64,000 nucleotides of DNA from Lactiplantibacillus mudanjiangensis (GCF_005405385.1 NZ_BJDY01000003.1:620001-684000), one strand, 5' to 3'; positions 1 to 11,658 are shown, counted from the stretch's first letter. The notes: a model not told the origin generated them from the letters alone. Translations and numbers: made by a program.

Positions 1-2
1 CA

Positions 3-785
3 GTGATGATTCAAGCTAGCCTGTTTACAGCGGTCGTGGTGATTTACTATTGGCGGTTTTACAGTCATCAAGTTGATGAACGGTTAAAAAGTGAAAAAGT
101 GTTGGCGGAGTTACGATTGGCGTACAAGCAATTAGAAGCCTCAACTGCTCGTAATGAACGTGAACGAATGGCGCGCGAATTGCACGATACGTTGACCCAA
201 GGACTAGCGGGTGTCGTGATGCAATTGGAAGCGGCTGATGATTTATTAGATAACGATCAAGTTGATCGTGCCAAGCCAATCATTAAACGGAGTGTGACGA
301 TCGCCCGTAAAACATTGCAAGAGTCACGGTTAACGATCACTGATTTACGAAGTGCCAGTGAAGGCGATCTGGCTGGACGGGTACAGTTATTAACTGAGAC
401 GTTTCAAAAAAATTATGGCTTAACGGTGCAGACGAAGTTACCAGATTTGCCGGTCTTTTCCCCAAATGTGCTGACAGAAGTGTCGCGGTGTCTCTCGGAA
501 GCCTTAACGAATGTGGTGAAGCACGCGCAAACAGATACGGTGATTATTCGCGGACAACGGCAAGCGGATCAGTATCAAGTCCAGGTTGTTGATTTCGGCC
601 AAGGGTTTAAGTTGAGTTTGCGTCAACCGGCGGGACATTTTGGTTTGGTCGGATTGCGAGAACGAATGGCCGCAATTAATGGGCAAGTCCAGTTAACAAG
701 TGAACCAGGTGAAGGCACAACAGTGACCTTTTTAATCCCAATTAAGGAAGGCATATCTCATGATAAAAGTGATGTTAGTCGATGA
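3..785 (+). CDS. Two-component sensor histidine kinase, NarL/LiaS type (5'-partial)
   Basis: Membrane sensor kinase that should phosphorylate the response regulator encoded next. What is visible is one hydrophobic segment (about residues 3-19), a coiled linker, then a HisKA_3 dimerisation box (ARELHDTLTQG) with the phospho-accepting His at about residue 61. The HATPase follows, with N-box EALTNVVKHA, G1 box DFGQGF and G2 box GLVGLRERM. Only one membrane segment is seen and the first codon (GTG) lies at the window edge, so the true start is very probably upstream. The gene overlaps the regulator start by 26 bp, implying coupled translation. The stimulus cannot be read from the sequence; similarity to cell-envelope-stress kinases (LiaS/VraS) is only at family level. 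Confidence 0.9.
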   Translation: MMIQASLFTAVVVIYYWRFYSHQVDERLKSEKVLAELRLAYKQLEASTARNERERMARELHDTLTQGLAGVVMQLEAADDLLDNDQVDRAKPIIKRSVTIARKTLQESRLTITDLRSASEGDLAGRVQLLTETFQKNYGLTVQTKLPDLPVFSPNVLTEVSRCLSEALTNVVKHAQTDTVIIRGQRQADQYQVQVVDFGQGFKLSLRQPAGHFGLVGLRERMAAINGQVQLTSEPGEGTTVTFLIPIKEGISHDKSDVSR

Positions 786-1380
786 TCATCAATTGCTACG
801 TGAAGGGTTGAAGACTATTTTGGAAAATACCAATGAATTTGAAGTGGTCGCTGAAGCCACGGATGGTCAAAACGGGCTGCAACAGTTGGAGACGATCACA
901 CCGGATATTATTATTTTAGACATTCGCATGCAGCCAATGGACGGGATCACGATGTTGCAGCAATTAGCCAATCAGCATAGTCAACTTCCAGTGGTCGTAC
1001 TGACCACCTTTGATGATCAAGAACCGATTCAAATGGCATTGAAATTAGGTGCAAAAGGTTACTTGTTGAAAGACGCAACGCGTGAAACAATTATTCAAAC
1101 CTTGCATCAAGCGTTAAACGGTCAAGTGGCGTTAGAAGCCGAAATTGCGGCCAAGGCCTTTCAACCGGCGACGCCGGCGGTAGCGCCGTTGAGCCCACAG
1201 AATCAAGCGATTTTAACGGCCGTGGCGCAAGGTTATCATAGTAAAGAAATTGCTCAAACGATGCATTTGAGTGAACGGACGATTAAGGCGCATTTGACGC
1301 AAATCTATACGGATTTTGGCGTCTTTACTCGGGCCGAAGCAGTGGCCTACGCCTTGAAACATCACTTGATTGAAATTTAA
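760..1380 (+). CDS. Two-component response regulator, NarL/FixJ (LuxR HTH) family
   Basis: DNA-binding partner of the preceding kinase. The N-terminal receiver domain has the acidic pair VDDH at residues 8-9, the phospho-acceptor Asp54 in ILDIRMQPMDG, the switch Thr in VVLTTFDD and Lys in GAKGYLLK. The C-terminal LuxR-type HTH (about residues 142-203) contains SKEIAQTMHLSERTIKAHL. Length (206 aa) is typical. The ATG at 760 lies inside the kinase gene, after AAGGA. A strong terminator follows directly, so the pair forms the end of a transcript. Target genes are not evident from the window. Confidence 0.93.
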   Translation: MIKVMLVDDHQLLREGLKTILENTNEFEVVAEATDGQNGLQQLETITPDIIILDIRMQPMDGITMLQQLANQHSQLPVVVLTTFDDQEPIQMALKLGAKGYLLKDATRETIIQTLHQALNGQVALEAEIAAKAFQPATPAVAPLSPQNQAILTAVAQGYHSKEIAQTMHLSERTIKAHLTQIYTDFGVFTRAEAVAYALKHHLIEI

Positions 1381-1391
1381 ATGGTTAGGCT

Positions 1392-1426
1392 AAAAGGCAC
1401 CCGGAAAAATTCCGGGTGCCTTTTGT
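1392..1426 (+). terminator. Rho-independent terminator of the two-component operon
   Basis: Perfect hairpin AAAGGCACCCGGA / TCCGGGTGCCTTT around an AAAAT loop. It is A/T-flanked on both sides, so it can also stop the convergent Lrp-family gene that ends at 1433. Confidence 0.9.
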
Positions 1427-1432
1427 TTATCG

Positions 1433-1849
1433 CTAAAAATCTTCCGCAACGATATCGATGACACGATAGGTTGCGAGTTGACCTAGCACTTGTAAGAATG
1501 TGTCTAAGTCTTGATTGTCAAAAAATGCCGCTTCAATCAAGTAATTCAGCTCACCGGTCGTGTGATAATGATGGCGAATGGCATTGTGATGTGCCTGGAT
1601 AAACGCAAAGTATGCAGCGTGTTGTGGTTTTTTAAGGCCAGCTTGGATGAAAACCTGTCGCTGAAGGCCCATTTTGACTAAATCAATCTCAATCGTATAG
1701 TTTTTAATCACCCCGGTTGTTTCCAAACGTTCAATACGCGCCGCGACAGCCGGTGCCGTTAGGTGGACCTGCTTAGCTAGATGGCTGACTTTGAGGCGAC
1801 AATTCTTATTTAGCGCTTTGATAATAGCGAGGTCAGTTGGATCGGTCAT
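1433..1849 (-). CDS. Lrp/AsnC-family transcriptional regulator
   Basis: Small (138 aa) feast/famine-type regulator. The N-terminal winged HTH (residues 5-55, with NCRLKVSHLAKQVHLTAPAVAARIERLE) is followed by a RAM-like alpha/beta ligand domain containing HYHTTGELNYLIEAAF, matching the usual HxxTGxxD/NY signature. Such proteins sense amino acids or related metabolites and form octamers. It is divergent from choS, and a perfect GGGTTAACCC palindrome lies just upstream (near 1881-1890), a possible autoregulatory operator. Effector unknown. Confidence 0.88.
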   Translation of the reverse strand: MTDPTDLAIIKALNKNCRLKVSHLAKQVHLTAPAVAARIERLETTGVIKNYTIEIDLVKMGLQRQVFIQAGLKKPQHAAYFAFIQAHHNAIRHHYHTTGELNYLIEAAFFDNQDLDTFLQVLGQLATYRVIDIVAEDF

Positions 1850-2051
1850 ATCGTAACACCTTATTTTTTAAAGTTTTAGGGGGTTAACCCTTTAGTTTTA
1901 ATCTTAACAGGGTCGTCAAGCAGGTGTAGACTGTTAAATGTTGAACTTTTAAAGTTACAGGTGAAGCAAAAATCGTGAAGCGTTTTACTGCGATTTTAAA
2001 AGTGGTTATGCTACGATAAAAGACATTAGAGATAAGGATGGGGAGGTTATT

Positions 2052-3578
2052 ATGCAGACCTTGATACAAACATTTATAGAGCGACGCGGGGATTTGTTGA
2101 CGGCGCTTTGGCAACATTTAGGTATTTCATTAGCCGCGTTAGTGATCGCGATGGTGATTGCCATTCCGTTAGCCATTTGGGCCGTTAGACGACCTAAGCT
2201 GGCCGAGGGATTGTTACAGCTAACCAGTGTTTTACAGACAATTCCTTCCTTAGCGTTATTGGGACTGTTAATTCCATTAGTAGGGATTGGGACGGTGCCG
2301 GCCGTGATTGCCCTGGTGATTTACGCGCTGCTACCGATCTTCCAAAATACGTATCTGGGGATTGATGAAATCGATGACTCAATCGAAGAAGCTGCCGATG
2401 CGTTTGGGATGTCGCGGATGCGTAAGTTATTCAAGGTCGAACTGCCGATTGCAATGCCGCAAATCATCGCCGGTATTCGGACCGCGGTTGTCCTGATTAT
2501 TGGGACCGCGACGTTAGCCGCTTTGATTGGTGCTGGTGGTCTCGGGACATTCATTATGTTAGGGATTGACCGTAACAACACCTCGTTACTTTTAATTGGT
2601 GCGATTTCGTCCGCTTTACTTGCGATTGTGCTCAGTGCGCTCATTCGTTGGTTCCAAACGGCAAAACCGAAACGCGCGTTAACCGTATTTGGGGTGATCG
2701 TTGCGTTGCTAGCTGGTGGTGGGGCGTACAGCGTTTACGCTAACCGGACTGAAACCATTACGATTGCTGGGAAGCTAGGTTCCGAACCAGAAATTTTGAT
2801 TAATATGTATAAGCAATTAATTGAGGCCAACGATAGTCATGTCAAAGTGACGTTGAAGCCTAACTTTGGGAAAACCACGTTCTTGTTCAGTGCGTTAAAA
2901 CATGATCAGATTGATATTTATCCAGAATTCACCGGTTCAGTATTGGAAACGTTAGTGAGTGGGAGTCATGCGAAGAATTTAACCGCTAATCAAACGTATC
3001 AATTGGCGAAGAAGCGACTAGCTAGCCAAGATGAGATGACGTTACTAAAGCCAATGGCCTACAACAATACGTATGCCTTGGCGGTTACTAAGAAGTTCAA
3101 GCGGCAACACCACTTAAAGACAATTAGTGATTTGAATCAAGTTGAATCGATCTTAAAGCCTGGGATGACACTTGAATTTATTGATCGTGACGATGGCTTG
3201 AAAGGTTTAAAGAAGGCATATGGCTTAGATATTACAGCGAAATCAATGGAACCGGCGTTGCGTTATGAAGCCATTAGTAAGGGCCGGATCAACTTGGTCG
3301 ATGCCTACTCAACGGATAGTGAGTTGCGGCAATATAACTTGGCAATTTTGAAGGATGATAAACACTTCTTCCCAACTTACCAAGGGGCGCCGTTGATGAA
3401 ACAATCCTTTGCTAAGAAGCATCCTAAGGTGGTCAAAGCTTTGAATAAGCTGGCTGGGCGGATTTCCGAAACGGATATGCAAGAAATGAACTATGAAGTC
3501 AATGTTAAGAATGAGTCGGCGGCAACCGTTGCGCATCACTATTTGGTTAAACACGGCTTATTGAAAGGGGGCAACTAA
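2052..3578 (+). CDS. choS: Choline/glycine betaine ABC transporter, fused permease and substrate-binding protein
   Basis: Membrane permease of a QAT-type osmolyte importer with the solute-binding domain fused to its C-terminus. Residues 1-205 carry about six hydrophobic segments and the EAA-loop region (IEEAADAFGMSRMRKLFKVELP). A further membrane helix at about 208-228 anchors an OpuAC-type binding domain (about 233-508) outside the cell, with typical sequence TITIAGKLGSEPEILINMYKQL. Fused OpuBC/ChoS proteins of about 500 residues are usual in lactobacilli. The ATG follows GGGGAGG by 8 nt. The ATPase gene starts one base after the stop, so the two are one operon. Exact substrate preference (choline, carnitine, betaine) is inferred. 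Confidence 0.93.
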   Translation: MQTLIQTFIERRGDLLTALWQHLGISLAALVIAMVIAIPLAIWAVRRPKLAEGLLQLTSVLQTIPSLALLGLLIPLVGIGTVPAVIALVIYALLPIFQNTYLGIDEIDDSIEEAADAFGMSRMRKLFKVELPIAMPQIIAGIRTAVVLIIGTATLAALIGAGGLGTFIMLGIDRNNTSLLLIGAISSALLAIVLSALIRWFQTAKPKRALTVFGVIVALLAGGGAYSVYANRTETITIAGKLGSEPEILINMYKQLIEANDSHVKVTLKPNFGKTTFLFSALKHDQIDIYPEFTGSVLETLVSGSHAKNLTANQTYQLAKKRLASQDEMTLLKPMAYNNTYALAVTKKFKRQHHLKTISDLNQVESILKPGMTLEFIDRDDGLKGLKKAYGLDITAKSMEPALRYEAISKGRINLVDAYSTDSELRQYNLAILKDDKHFFPTYQGAPLMKQSFAKKHPKVVKALNKLAGRISETDMQEMNYEVNVKNESAATVAHHYLVKHGLLKGGN

Positions 3579-3579
3579 G

Positions 3580-4548
3580 ATGACAACTGCCATTGAATTT
3601 CAACATGTTCAAAAATCATTTAACGGTAACGAAGTCATTCCAGACCTCAATTTAACGGTGGCTAAGGGTGAACTTTTCGTCTTAGTTGGGACCTCAGGAA
3701 GTGGTAAGACCACGTCACTCAAGATGATCAATCGGTTAGAACCGTTAACCGGTGGCAAAATCTTAGTGAATGGTCAAGATACCACAACGGTACCGTTACG
3801 AGAATTACGTTGGGACATGGGCTATGTCTTGCAACAAATTGCCCTGTTCCCAACGATGACGGTGGCCCAAAATATTGCGGTTATCCCTGAAATGAAGGGG
3901 ACTCCCAAAAAAGAAATTAATGCCACGATTGATGATTTGTTAACAGAAGTCGGCTTAGACCCAGCAGTTTATCGTGATCGAATGCCGGATGAATTATCCG
4001 GTGGGGAACAGCAACGGATCGGCATTTTGCGGGCCATCGCCTCACAACCCACGACTGTATTGATGGATGAACCATTCAGTGCGTTGGACCCGATCTCGCG
4101 TCAACAGTTGCAAGATCTAGTCTTAAAGCTCCATCAACGTTATGACAATACGATTGTGTTTGTGACCCATGATATGAATGAAGCCTTGAAATTAGGCGAT
4201 CGGATCGGGATTATGCGGCATGGTGAGTTGTTGCAAGTCGATACGCCGAGTGCGATTGCGCAACATCCGGTCAATGATTTTGTGCGGGACTTCTTCGGTG
4301 CTAGTCGAGCGAAAAAGATTTACGATGTGTATGTTGGTCGGGTCGGCCTGGTTCAAGGTTATTTGCCAAAAAAGCCGGCAGTTGCTGATGGTGAAATCCA
4401 AGCAATTGATTCTCAAGCAACGTTACGAACGGCTTTTGAAGCATTGGCGACGCACCAATATTTAGCAATCACTGAGGAGACGCAGGTCAAGGGATACTTA
4501 GATCGTCAGACGGTGATGACTTATTTGAGTACGCATGAACCAGATTAG
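3580..4548 (+). CDS. choQ: Choline/glycine betaine ABC transporter ATPase
   Basis: Cytoplasmic ATPase energising the preceding permease. Walker A GTSGSGKTTS, Q-loop, signature LSGGEQQR, Walker B TVLMDEPFSALDP and switch His in VFVTHDM are all present. The C-terminal ~80 residues resemble a single degenerate CBS-like extension, which in this family senses ionic strength. The start lies 1 nt after the choS stop. The stop codon at 4546-4548 overlaps the first bases of a hairpin repeat, which probably becomes the 3' end of the choSQ message. Confidence 0.94.
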   Translation: MTTAIEFQHVQKSFNGNEVIPDLNLTVAKGELFVLVGTSGSGKTTSLKMINRLEPLTGGKILVNGQDTTTVPLRELRWDMGYVLQQIALFPTMTVAQNIAVIPEMKGTPKKEINATIDDLLTEVGLDPAVYRDRMPDELSGGEQQRIGILRAIASQPTTVLMDEPFSALDPISRQQLQDLVLKLHQRYDNTIVFVTHDMNEALKLGDRIGIMRHGELLQVDTPSAIAQHPVNDFVRDFFGASRAKKIYDVYVGRVGLVQGYLPKKPAVADGEIQAIDSQATLRTAFEALATHQYLAITEETQVKGYLDRQTVMTYLSTHEPD

Positions 4549-4670
4549 AGTGTGAGGTCAACCGGGTTGGAGATGAGCATTGCCTAGCTAAAGCAATTAG
4601 CCGGTGGTCTATCCGGTTAGTTGCTTTAGCGTAGCAAGCGGAATCTCCAGGTTGACCGAACACGTTTCAG
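4547..4670 (+). repeat. ~120-bp structured hairpin repeat (family H120), copy 1
   Basis: Imperfect palindrome starting AGAGTG and ending CACGTTTCAG. Outer arms GTCAACCGGGTTGGAGA and TCTCCAGGTTGAC pair. Inside are the fixed blocks GAGCATTGCCTAGC and GCGTAGCAAGCGG and a variable inner stem. The first bases overlap the choQ stop codon. The same skeleton recurs at 4674, 4801, 11531 (reverse), 37554, 50738 and 59744. I see no ORF and no transposase in it. Confidence 0.8.
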
Positions 4671-4673
4671 ACT

Positions 4674-4797
4674 AGAGTGAGATACCAACCGGGTTGGGAG
4701 TGAGCATGACCTAGCAAAGCCAATGATCCGATGAACCTGCCGGATTGTTGGGCTTGCGTAGTCAGCGCAGCTCCCAGGTTGACCGAACACGTTTCAG
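4674..4797 (+). repeat. H120 hairpin repeat, copy 2
   Basis: Second copy directly after copy 1, with AGAGTG start, GAGCATGACCTAGC and GCGTAGTCAGCGCAG blocks and CACGTTTCAG end. Its period with copy 3 is 127 bp and the two differ at a single base by eye (ATA against AGA near the left end), so they are a very recent tandem duplication. Confidence 0.8.
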
Positions 4798-4800
4798 ACT

Positions 4801-4924
4801 AGAGTGAGAGACCAACCGGGTTGGGAGTGAGCATGACCTAGCAAAGCCAATGATCCGATGAACCTGCCGGATTGTTGGGCTTGCGTAGTCAGCGCAGCTC
4901 CCAGGTTGACCGAACACGTTTCAG
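4801..4924 (+). repeat. H120 hairpin repeat, copy 3
   Basis: Near-identical tandem duplicate of copy 2. It ends 25 bp before the start codon of the following reductase gene, so any transcript running into that gene carries this hairpin close to its leader. No better promoter was found between copy 3 and the gene. Confidence 0.8.
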
Positions 4925-4949
4925 AAAAGCAAACGAGGAGGACCCAAAA

Positions 4950-6284
4950 ATGACAAAAGAATACGATATCGTTGTAATCGGTGGCGGCCCAGCTGGAACG
5001 GCGGTTGCCGGTGGGCTTAAAGCGCAAGGTAAGTCTGTATTGATTGTTGAAGCGGACTTGTGGGGTGGTACTTGTCCTAATCGGGGGTGTGATCCGAAGA
5101 AGATTTTGCTTAGTGCGGTTGAAGCTCAGCAACGTGCTAAAAACTTACAAGGCCATGGCTTAACCGGTGTGCCAACGGTTGATTGGCCAGCTTTGATGAC
5201 GACAAAACGCGGTTATACTGATGGTATTAATGATGGAACCTTGAGCGGCTTACAAGGCCAAAAGATTGCAACACTACATGGTCAGGCGACCTTTAACGCC
5301 GATGGCACGTTGCAAGTTGGTGACGAAACGGTTAGTGGGACCGATTATGTGATTGCGACCGGTCAACGGCCAACCATCTTACCCGTTGAGGGGCAGGAAT
5401 ACTTTAAGACGAGTACGGATTTCTTAGATCTCGATACGATGCCAAAACGGGTCACCTTTGTTGGCGGTGGCTATGTAGGGTTTGAACTCGCAACCATTGC
5501 TCGGGCGGCAGGGGCCGAAGTTCACTTGATTCATCATAATGAGCGGCCATTAAAAGCGTTTGACACTGAACATGTCCAAGCATTGATGGGGCAACTGACT
5601 GAACAGGGGATCACGTTTGATTTGAATGTTGACTTACAACGGATTACCAAGCAACCGGATGGCCTGCATTTGACGGCGGCCGATGGGTTCGACCTCACCA
5701 CGGACTTAGTAATTTGTTCGGCAGGTCGACAACCAAATGTTGATTATTTGGGGTTGGCAAACGTGGGCGTTACGGTTAACCGCGGTGGCGTGCAAGTCAA
5801 TGATCATCTTCAAACCGCCAATCCACATATTTATGCGATTGGTGATGTGAGCGATACACCAGTGCCAAAGTTAACGCCAGTCGCGGGATATGAAGCGCGT
5901 TACTTGGTTGGAGAATTAACGCAACCGGCTGCAGCAATCACGTATCCGGTGATTCCAACCGAAGTTTATGCAGAACCCAAGTTGGCTGAGGTGGGGCTCA
6001 CTACGGCTAAAGCCAGAGAAGATTCAGCTCGGTATCAAGTGAACACGTTAGATATGACACACTGGTTCACCTATTATCGGTTGCAGACGCCCAAAGCTTT
6101 AGCGAAGGTCGTCGTTGATCGGCAAAGTGGGTTGGTCGTTGGCGCTAGCTTCTTGAGTGAAATTGCCGATGAAATGATTAACTATGTCATGACGTTAATT
6201 CAACAAAAAGTGACGTTGGCTGAGTTACAGAAACTTATCTGGGCTTATCCAACACCGGCTAGTGATTTACAATATTTAGTTTAA
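4950..6284 (+). CDS. Glutathione reductase-like pyridine nucleotide-disulfide oxidoreductase
   Basis: Cytoplasmic FAD/NAD(P)H oxidoreductase of 444 aa. The N-terminal FAD-binding GGGPAGTA is followed by the redox-active pair Cys42/Cys47 in GGTCPNRGCDPKK. A second Rossmann motif GGGYVGFE and an FAD motif IYAIGDVSD come next, then the dimerisation domain. In the family the C-terminal HPTxxE supplies the catalytic base. Here the corresponding stretch is AYPTPASD, so His and Glu appear replaced by Tyr and Asp. That makes the substrate (glutathione, other disulfide, or another acceptor) uncertain. The start is the ATG at 4950, after GAGGAGG; upstream in-frame codons fall inside a repeat. Confidence 0.85.
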   Translation: MTKEYDIVVIGGGPAGTAVAGGLKAQGKSVLIVEADLWGGTCPNRGCDPKKILLSAVEAQQRAKNLQGHGLTGVPTVDWPALMTTKRGYTDGINDGTLSGLQGQKIATLHGQATFNADGTLQVGDETVSGTDYVIATGQRPTILPVEGQEYFKTSTDFLDLDTMPKRVTFVGGGYVGFELATIARAAGAEVHLIHHNERPLKAFDTEHVQALMGQLTEQGITFDLNVDLQRITKQPDGLHLTAADGFDLTTDLVICSAGRQPNVDYLGLANVGVTVNRGGVQVNDHLQTANPHIYAIGDVSDTPVPKLTPVAGYEARYLVGELTQPAAAITYPVIPTEVYAEPKLAEVGLTTAKAREDSARYQVNTLDMTHWFTYYRLQTPKALAKVVVDRQSGLVVGASFLSEIADEMINYVMTLIQQKVTLAELQKLIWAYPTPASDLQYLV

Positions 6285-6328
6285 TCATCACGGTCGGTAG
6301 TTCCTTATTTACAGCTGTTTAATCAAGA

Positions 6329-6364
6329 TTCAGGTCTAATGAAAAGGGCCCGAATCTTTTTTTA
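6329..6364 (+). terminator. Terminator after the disulfide reductase gene
   Basis: GATTCAGGTC pairs imperfectly with GGCCCGAATC (loop TAATGAAAA) followed by a run of T. It separates the reductase gene from the beta-glucoside operon. Confidence 0.7.
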
Positions 6365-6378
6365 TTTGAAAAATAAGG

Positions 6379-6407
6379 TTGACTTCCGATATGTAAGGGT
6401 TTACATT
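6379..6407 (+). promoter_or_regulatory. Beta-glucoside operon promoter with cre-like site
   Basis: TTGACT and TACATT are spaced by 17 bp. The overlapping near-palindrome ATGTAAGGGTTTACAT (6391-6406) resembles a CcpA-binding cre site, although the central CG is GG. Overlap with the -10 would give repression by glucose. The site assignment is inferred. Confidence 0.55.
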
Positions 6408-6433
6408 ATCAATATAGAAATTAAATAAAATTA

Positions 6434-6510
6434 GACATGTAACTGGTAAAGCAGGCAGGATCTAAAAAAGTAACGGGCATTCCCCGGCTACTTTTTAGAT
6501 CCTGTTTTTT
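6434..6510 (+). promoter_or_regulatory. RAT antiterminator site overlapping an intrinsic terminator
   Basis: GTAACTGGTAAAGCAGGC (6440-6457) matches the ribonucleic antiterminator sequence bound by BglG/LicT proteins. It runs into a terminator whose arms are GGATCTAAAAAAGTA and TACTTTTTAGATCC, followed by TGTTTTTT. The operon's third gene encodes exactly such an antiterminator, so readthrough should need its RNA-binding domain. Confidence 0.85.
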
Positions 6511-6529
6511 GTCGTTAGGAGTGACTATT

Positions 6530-9828
<3,299 letters not shown>

Positions 9829-9853
9829 CGATAATTGGATTGGAGGGGTAGAC

Positions 9854-10684
9854 GTGCTACGAATCAAGAAAGTGCTAAATTCGAGCGTGGTGCTCGCGAC
9901 CAATGAGCGTGACCAAGAGTTTGTATTATTAGGCAAAGGGTTAGGTTACGGTAAACATCCTGGAACAGTGGTAACCGAACATGACTTTAATCAAGTGTTT
10001 GTCGCGACTCAGAATCCTAATGTTGAACAGTTGTTAACGACAATTGCGTCATCGTCCCCACATTTACTAGAAATTACGCAAGAAATTGTGACCCAGGCGC
10101 AACAACGGATAACTGCAAAGTTGAGTGAGACATTATATGTTGCTTTGCTAGATCATTTGAAGTTTGCATTGGAACGAGCGGAAAAAGGCATTGTGATTAC
10201 TAATCGGGTTTATTGGGAAATCAAAACGTACTACGCCAGTGAGTTTGAGTTGGGACAATTAGCAGTTAAGCTGGTCAACGAGCAAATGGGAACTGAGTTT
10301 TCGGAACAAGAAGCGGCGAATATTGCGGCTCACATTATTAATGCCGAAAATGGAACTGATGAACGTAAAGATGCTTTGAAGGCGGGCCAATTAATTGGCA
10401 GGATCATCAATATTATCAAATATCAGGCCGGTGGCAAGCTAGATGAGCAAGGAATGAATTATCAGCGTTGTGTCGTTCATGTCAAGTTCTTGGTTGAACG
10501 GGCCATTGCCGGAAGCTTGTTAGCAAATGCTGATCCAGCTATGGTGGCATTAGTTAAAAGTCAAAATCCACGGGCTTTCCAGATTGCACAAAAGGTGGCG
10601 GCCTATTTGAATATGAAATTCAAGACGCCGTTACCAGATGAAGAAGTGATGTTGATGGCATTGCAAATACAACGATTAATATAA
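9854..10684 (+). CDS. BglG/LicT-family transcription antiterminator
   Basis: RNA-binding antiterminator of the operon. The N-terminal CAT RNA-binding domain (residues 1-55, LRIKKVLNSSVVLA and GKGLGYGKHPG) is followed by two PRD domains (about 65-170 and 175-276) holding conserved His residues for phosphorylation by HPr and EII. It starts with GTG at 9854 behind TGGAGGGG. It should bind the RAT at 6440-6457 when substrate is being imported. Operon position after the enzyme gene is less common than first position but known. Confidence 0.93.
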   Translation: MLRIKKVLNSSVVLATNERDQEFVLLGKGLGYGKHPGTVVTEHDFNQVFVATQNPNVEQLLTTIASSSPHLLEITQEIVTQAQQRITAKLSETLYVALLDHLKFALERAEKGIVITNRVYWEIKTYYASEFELGQLAVKLVNEQMGTEFSEQEAANIAAHIINAENGTDERKDALKAGQLIGRIINIIKYQAGGKLDEQGMNYQRCVVHVKFLVERAIAGSLLANADPAMVALVKSQNPRAFQIAQKVAAYLNMKFKTPLPDEEVMLMALQIQRLI

Positions 10685-10721
10685 AAACGCGTAAGTTGTG
10701 GTGTCTTATTTTTAAGCTATT

Positions 10722-10770
10722 AAAAAGCTGGTGAGATGAAATCAGAAGATTCCGGCTCACCAGCTTTAAT
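10722..10770 (+). terminator. Terminator of the beta-glucoside operon
   Basis: AAAGCTGGTGAG pairs with CTCACCAGCTTT, with T/A-rich flanks on both sides. It is probably bidirectional, also serving the convergent antitoxin gene ending at 10808. Confidence 0.85.
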
Positions 10771-10807
10771 TATATGTCAGTCTTATAGTGCTTTCAGAAA
10801 AGCTAAT

Positions 10808-11083
10808 CTAAGAAAAGTCGACAATTAATCGTTTTCCAAGTGCAAATGCAATTTTAGATAGTGTATCGAAACTTGTATTAGCACCACTTTCTATCCGCGC
10901 CACTGTTGATTGCGGTACAGATGCCTTGACTGCGAGTTCTTGTTGCGTTAATCCGGCAGTTTCGCGAGCTTTCATTAATGCGGCCGCACTGGCGAGTTTG
11001 CTGTAGTCACTATTATAAGAAGCTTTGAATGATGGGTTCTTTAAGGATTCTTGCAAATAATCATTAAATTTAATACTAGTCAT
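10808..11083 (-). CDS. HigA-like antitoxin, XRE-family HTH
   Basis: 91-residue DNA-binding antitoxin with an HTH_3 domain at about residues 34-88 (AGLTQQELAVKASVPQSTVARIE). The N-terminal part should wrap the toxin. It overlaps the upstream toxin gene by 8 bp, so translation is coupled, in the toxin-first order typical of HigBA. It should repress its own promoter. Activity is not shown by the sequence. Confidence 0.87.
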   Translation of the reverse strand: MTSIKFNDYLQESLKNPSFKASYNSDYSKLASAAALMKARETAGLTQQELAVKASVPQSTVARIESGANTSFDTLSKIAFALGKRLIVDFS

Positions 11084-11438
11084 TTTTATGTTCCTCCCAG
11101 TATTCGTCTCTGATCTTCATAGCGTGTTTGATTTCATAGGGTGGTGTTTTTTGTGCCTTTTTGCTAAATCCATGAGTGACTTGATAATTGGTGTCGGTTA
11201 CATGAAAATATAGTCCACGTTGAATGTTATTGCCAGTTTTTGATCGTAGCTCAAATAGGTTATCGTCTAATTTCTTAATCCATTTCATCTTTCTAGCAAC
11301 AATCAATCCTTGATCTTGTACGTTGGCAATGGTGGCTACTAGTTTTGAACGATCCTTATCAGGTAAAGATTGTAAAAACTCAATAAATTCGATGTGCCCA
11401 TTGGGACGTTGATAAAATTCAAATTCTGGTTTTTTCAT
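11076..11438 (-). CDS. HigB-like (RelE superfamily, Gp49-like) toxin
   Basis: 120-residue protein of the phage-derived Gp49-like/HigB group, predicted ribosome-dependent mRNA endonuclease. Recognisable sequence includes WIKKLDDNLFELRSKTGNNIQRGLYF and the later HGFSKKAQKTPPYEIKHA. The start is taken at 11438 (ATG) with AAGG 5 nt upstream, on a short leader containing TATAAT; a longer frame begins at 11474 but lacks a Shine-Dalgarno sequence. It is paired with the downstream XRE antitoxin. It could be any RelE-fold toxin; the HigB label rests on gene order and the conserved FSKK..T..xEI pattern. Confidence 0.83.
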   Translation of the reverse strand: MKKPEFEFYQRPNGHIEFIEFLQSLPDKDRSKLVATIANVQDQGLIVARKMKWIKKLDDNLFELRSKTGNNIQRGLYFHVTDTNYQVTHGFSKKAQKTPPYEIKHAMKIRDEYWEEHKND

Positions 11439-11530
11439 ACCTTGAATTATAGCACATATTGATAAAAATACCATTATATGCTATTGACGGCTTACTTGAT
11501 TCTTTTTTGCATCTCCGAATATTTACAGTC

Positions 11531-11649
11531 GAAACGTGCGACAAAAGACTGCTCCCTCCGCATAGCCTAGGCATATAAACGATTGAAAATGCATAATCAT
11601 TCGTATGCCTAGGCTATATTCAGTAGCAAACCGTCTTTTGTCCCACTCT
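11531..11649 (-). repeat. H120 hairpin repeat, copy 4 (reverse orientation)
   Basis: Read on the minus strand it starts AGAGTGGGACAAAAGAC and ends CTTTTGTCGCACGTTTC, with an inner stem around ATGCCTAGGC. The arm sequence resembles the copy at 59744, including GGAGGGAGCAGTCTTTT. It lies upstream of the toxin gene and downstream of the flavoprotein gene on the same strand, filling nearly the whole 184-bp gap. Confidence 0.78.
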
Positions 11650-11658
11650 CTTCAGCAG

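Noticed and set aside
1884-2117. 77-codon minus-strand ORF upstream of choS
   Set aside because: Overlaps the choS start and the regulatory region; no ribosome-binding site or recognisable sequence.
4547-4670. Integron attC-like recombination site
   Set aside because: Length and folding are similar, but the end core GTTRRRY/RYYYAAC motifs are absent and no integrase is seen.
4674-4924. CRISPR-like array
   Set aside because: Units are 127-bp hairpins without unique spacers of constant length and there are no cas genes.
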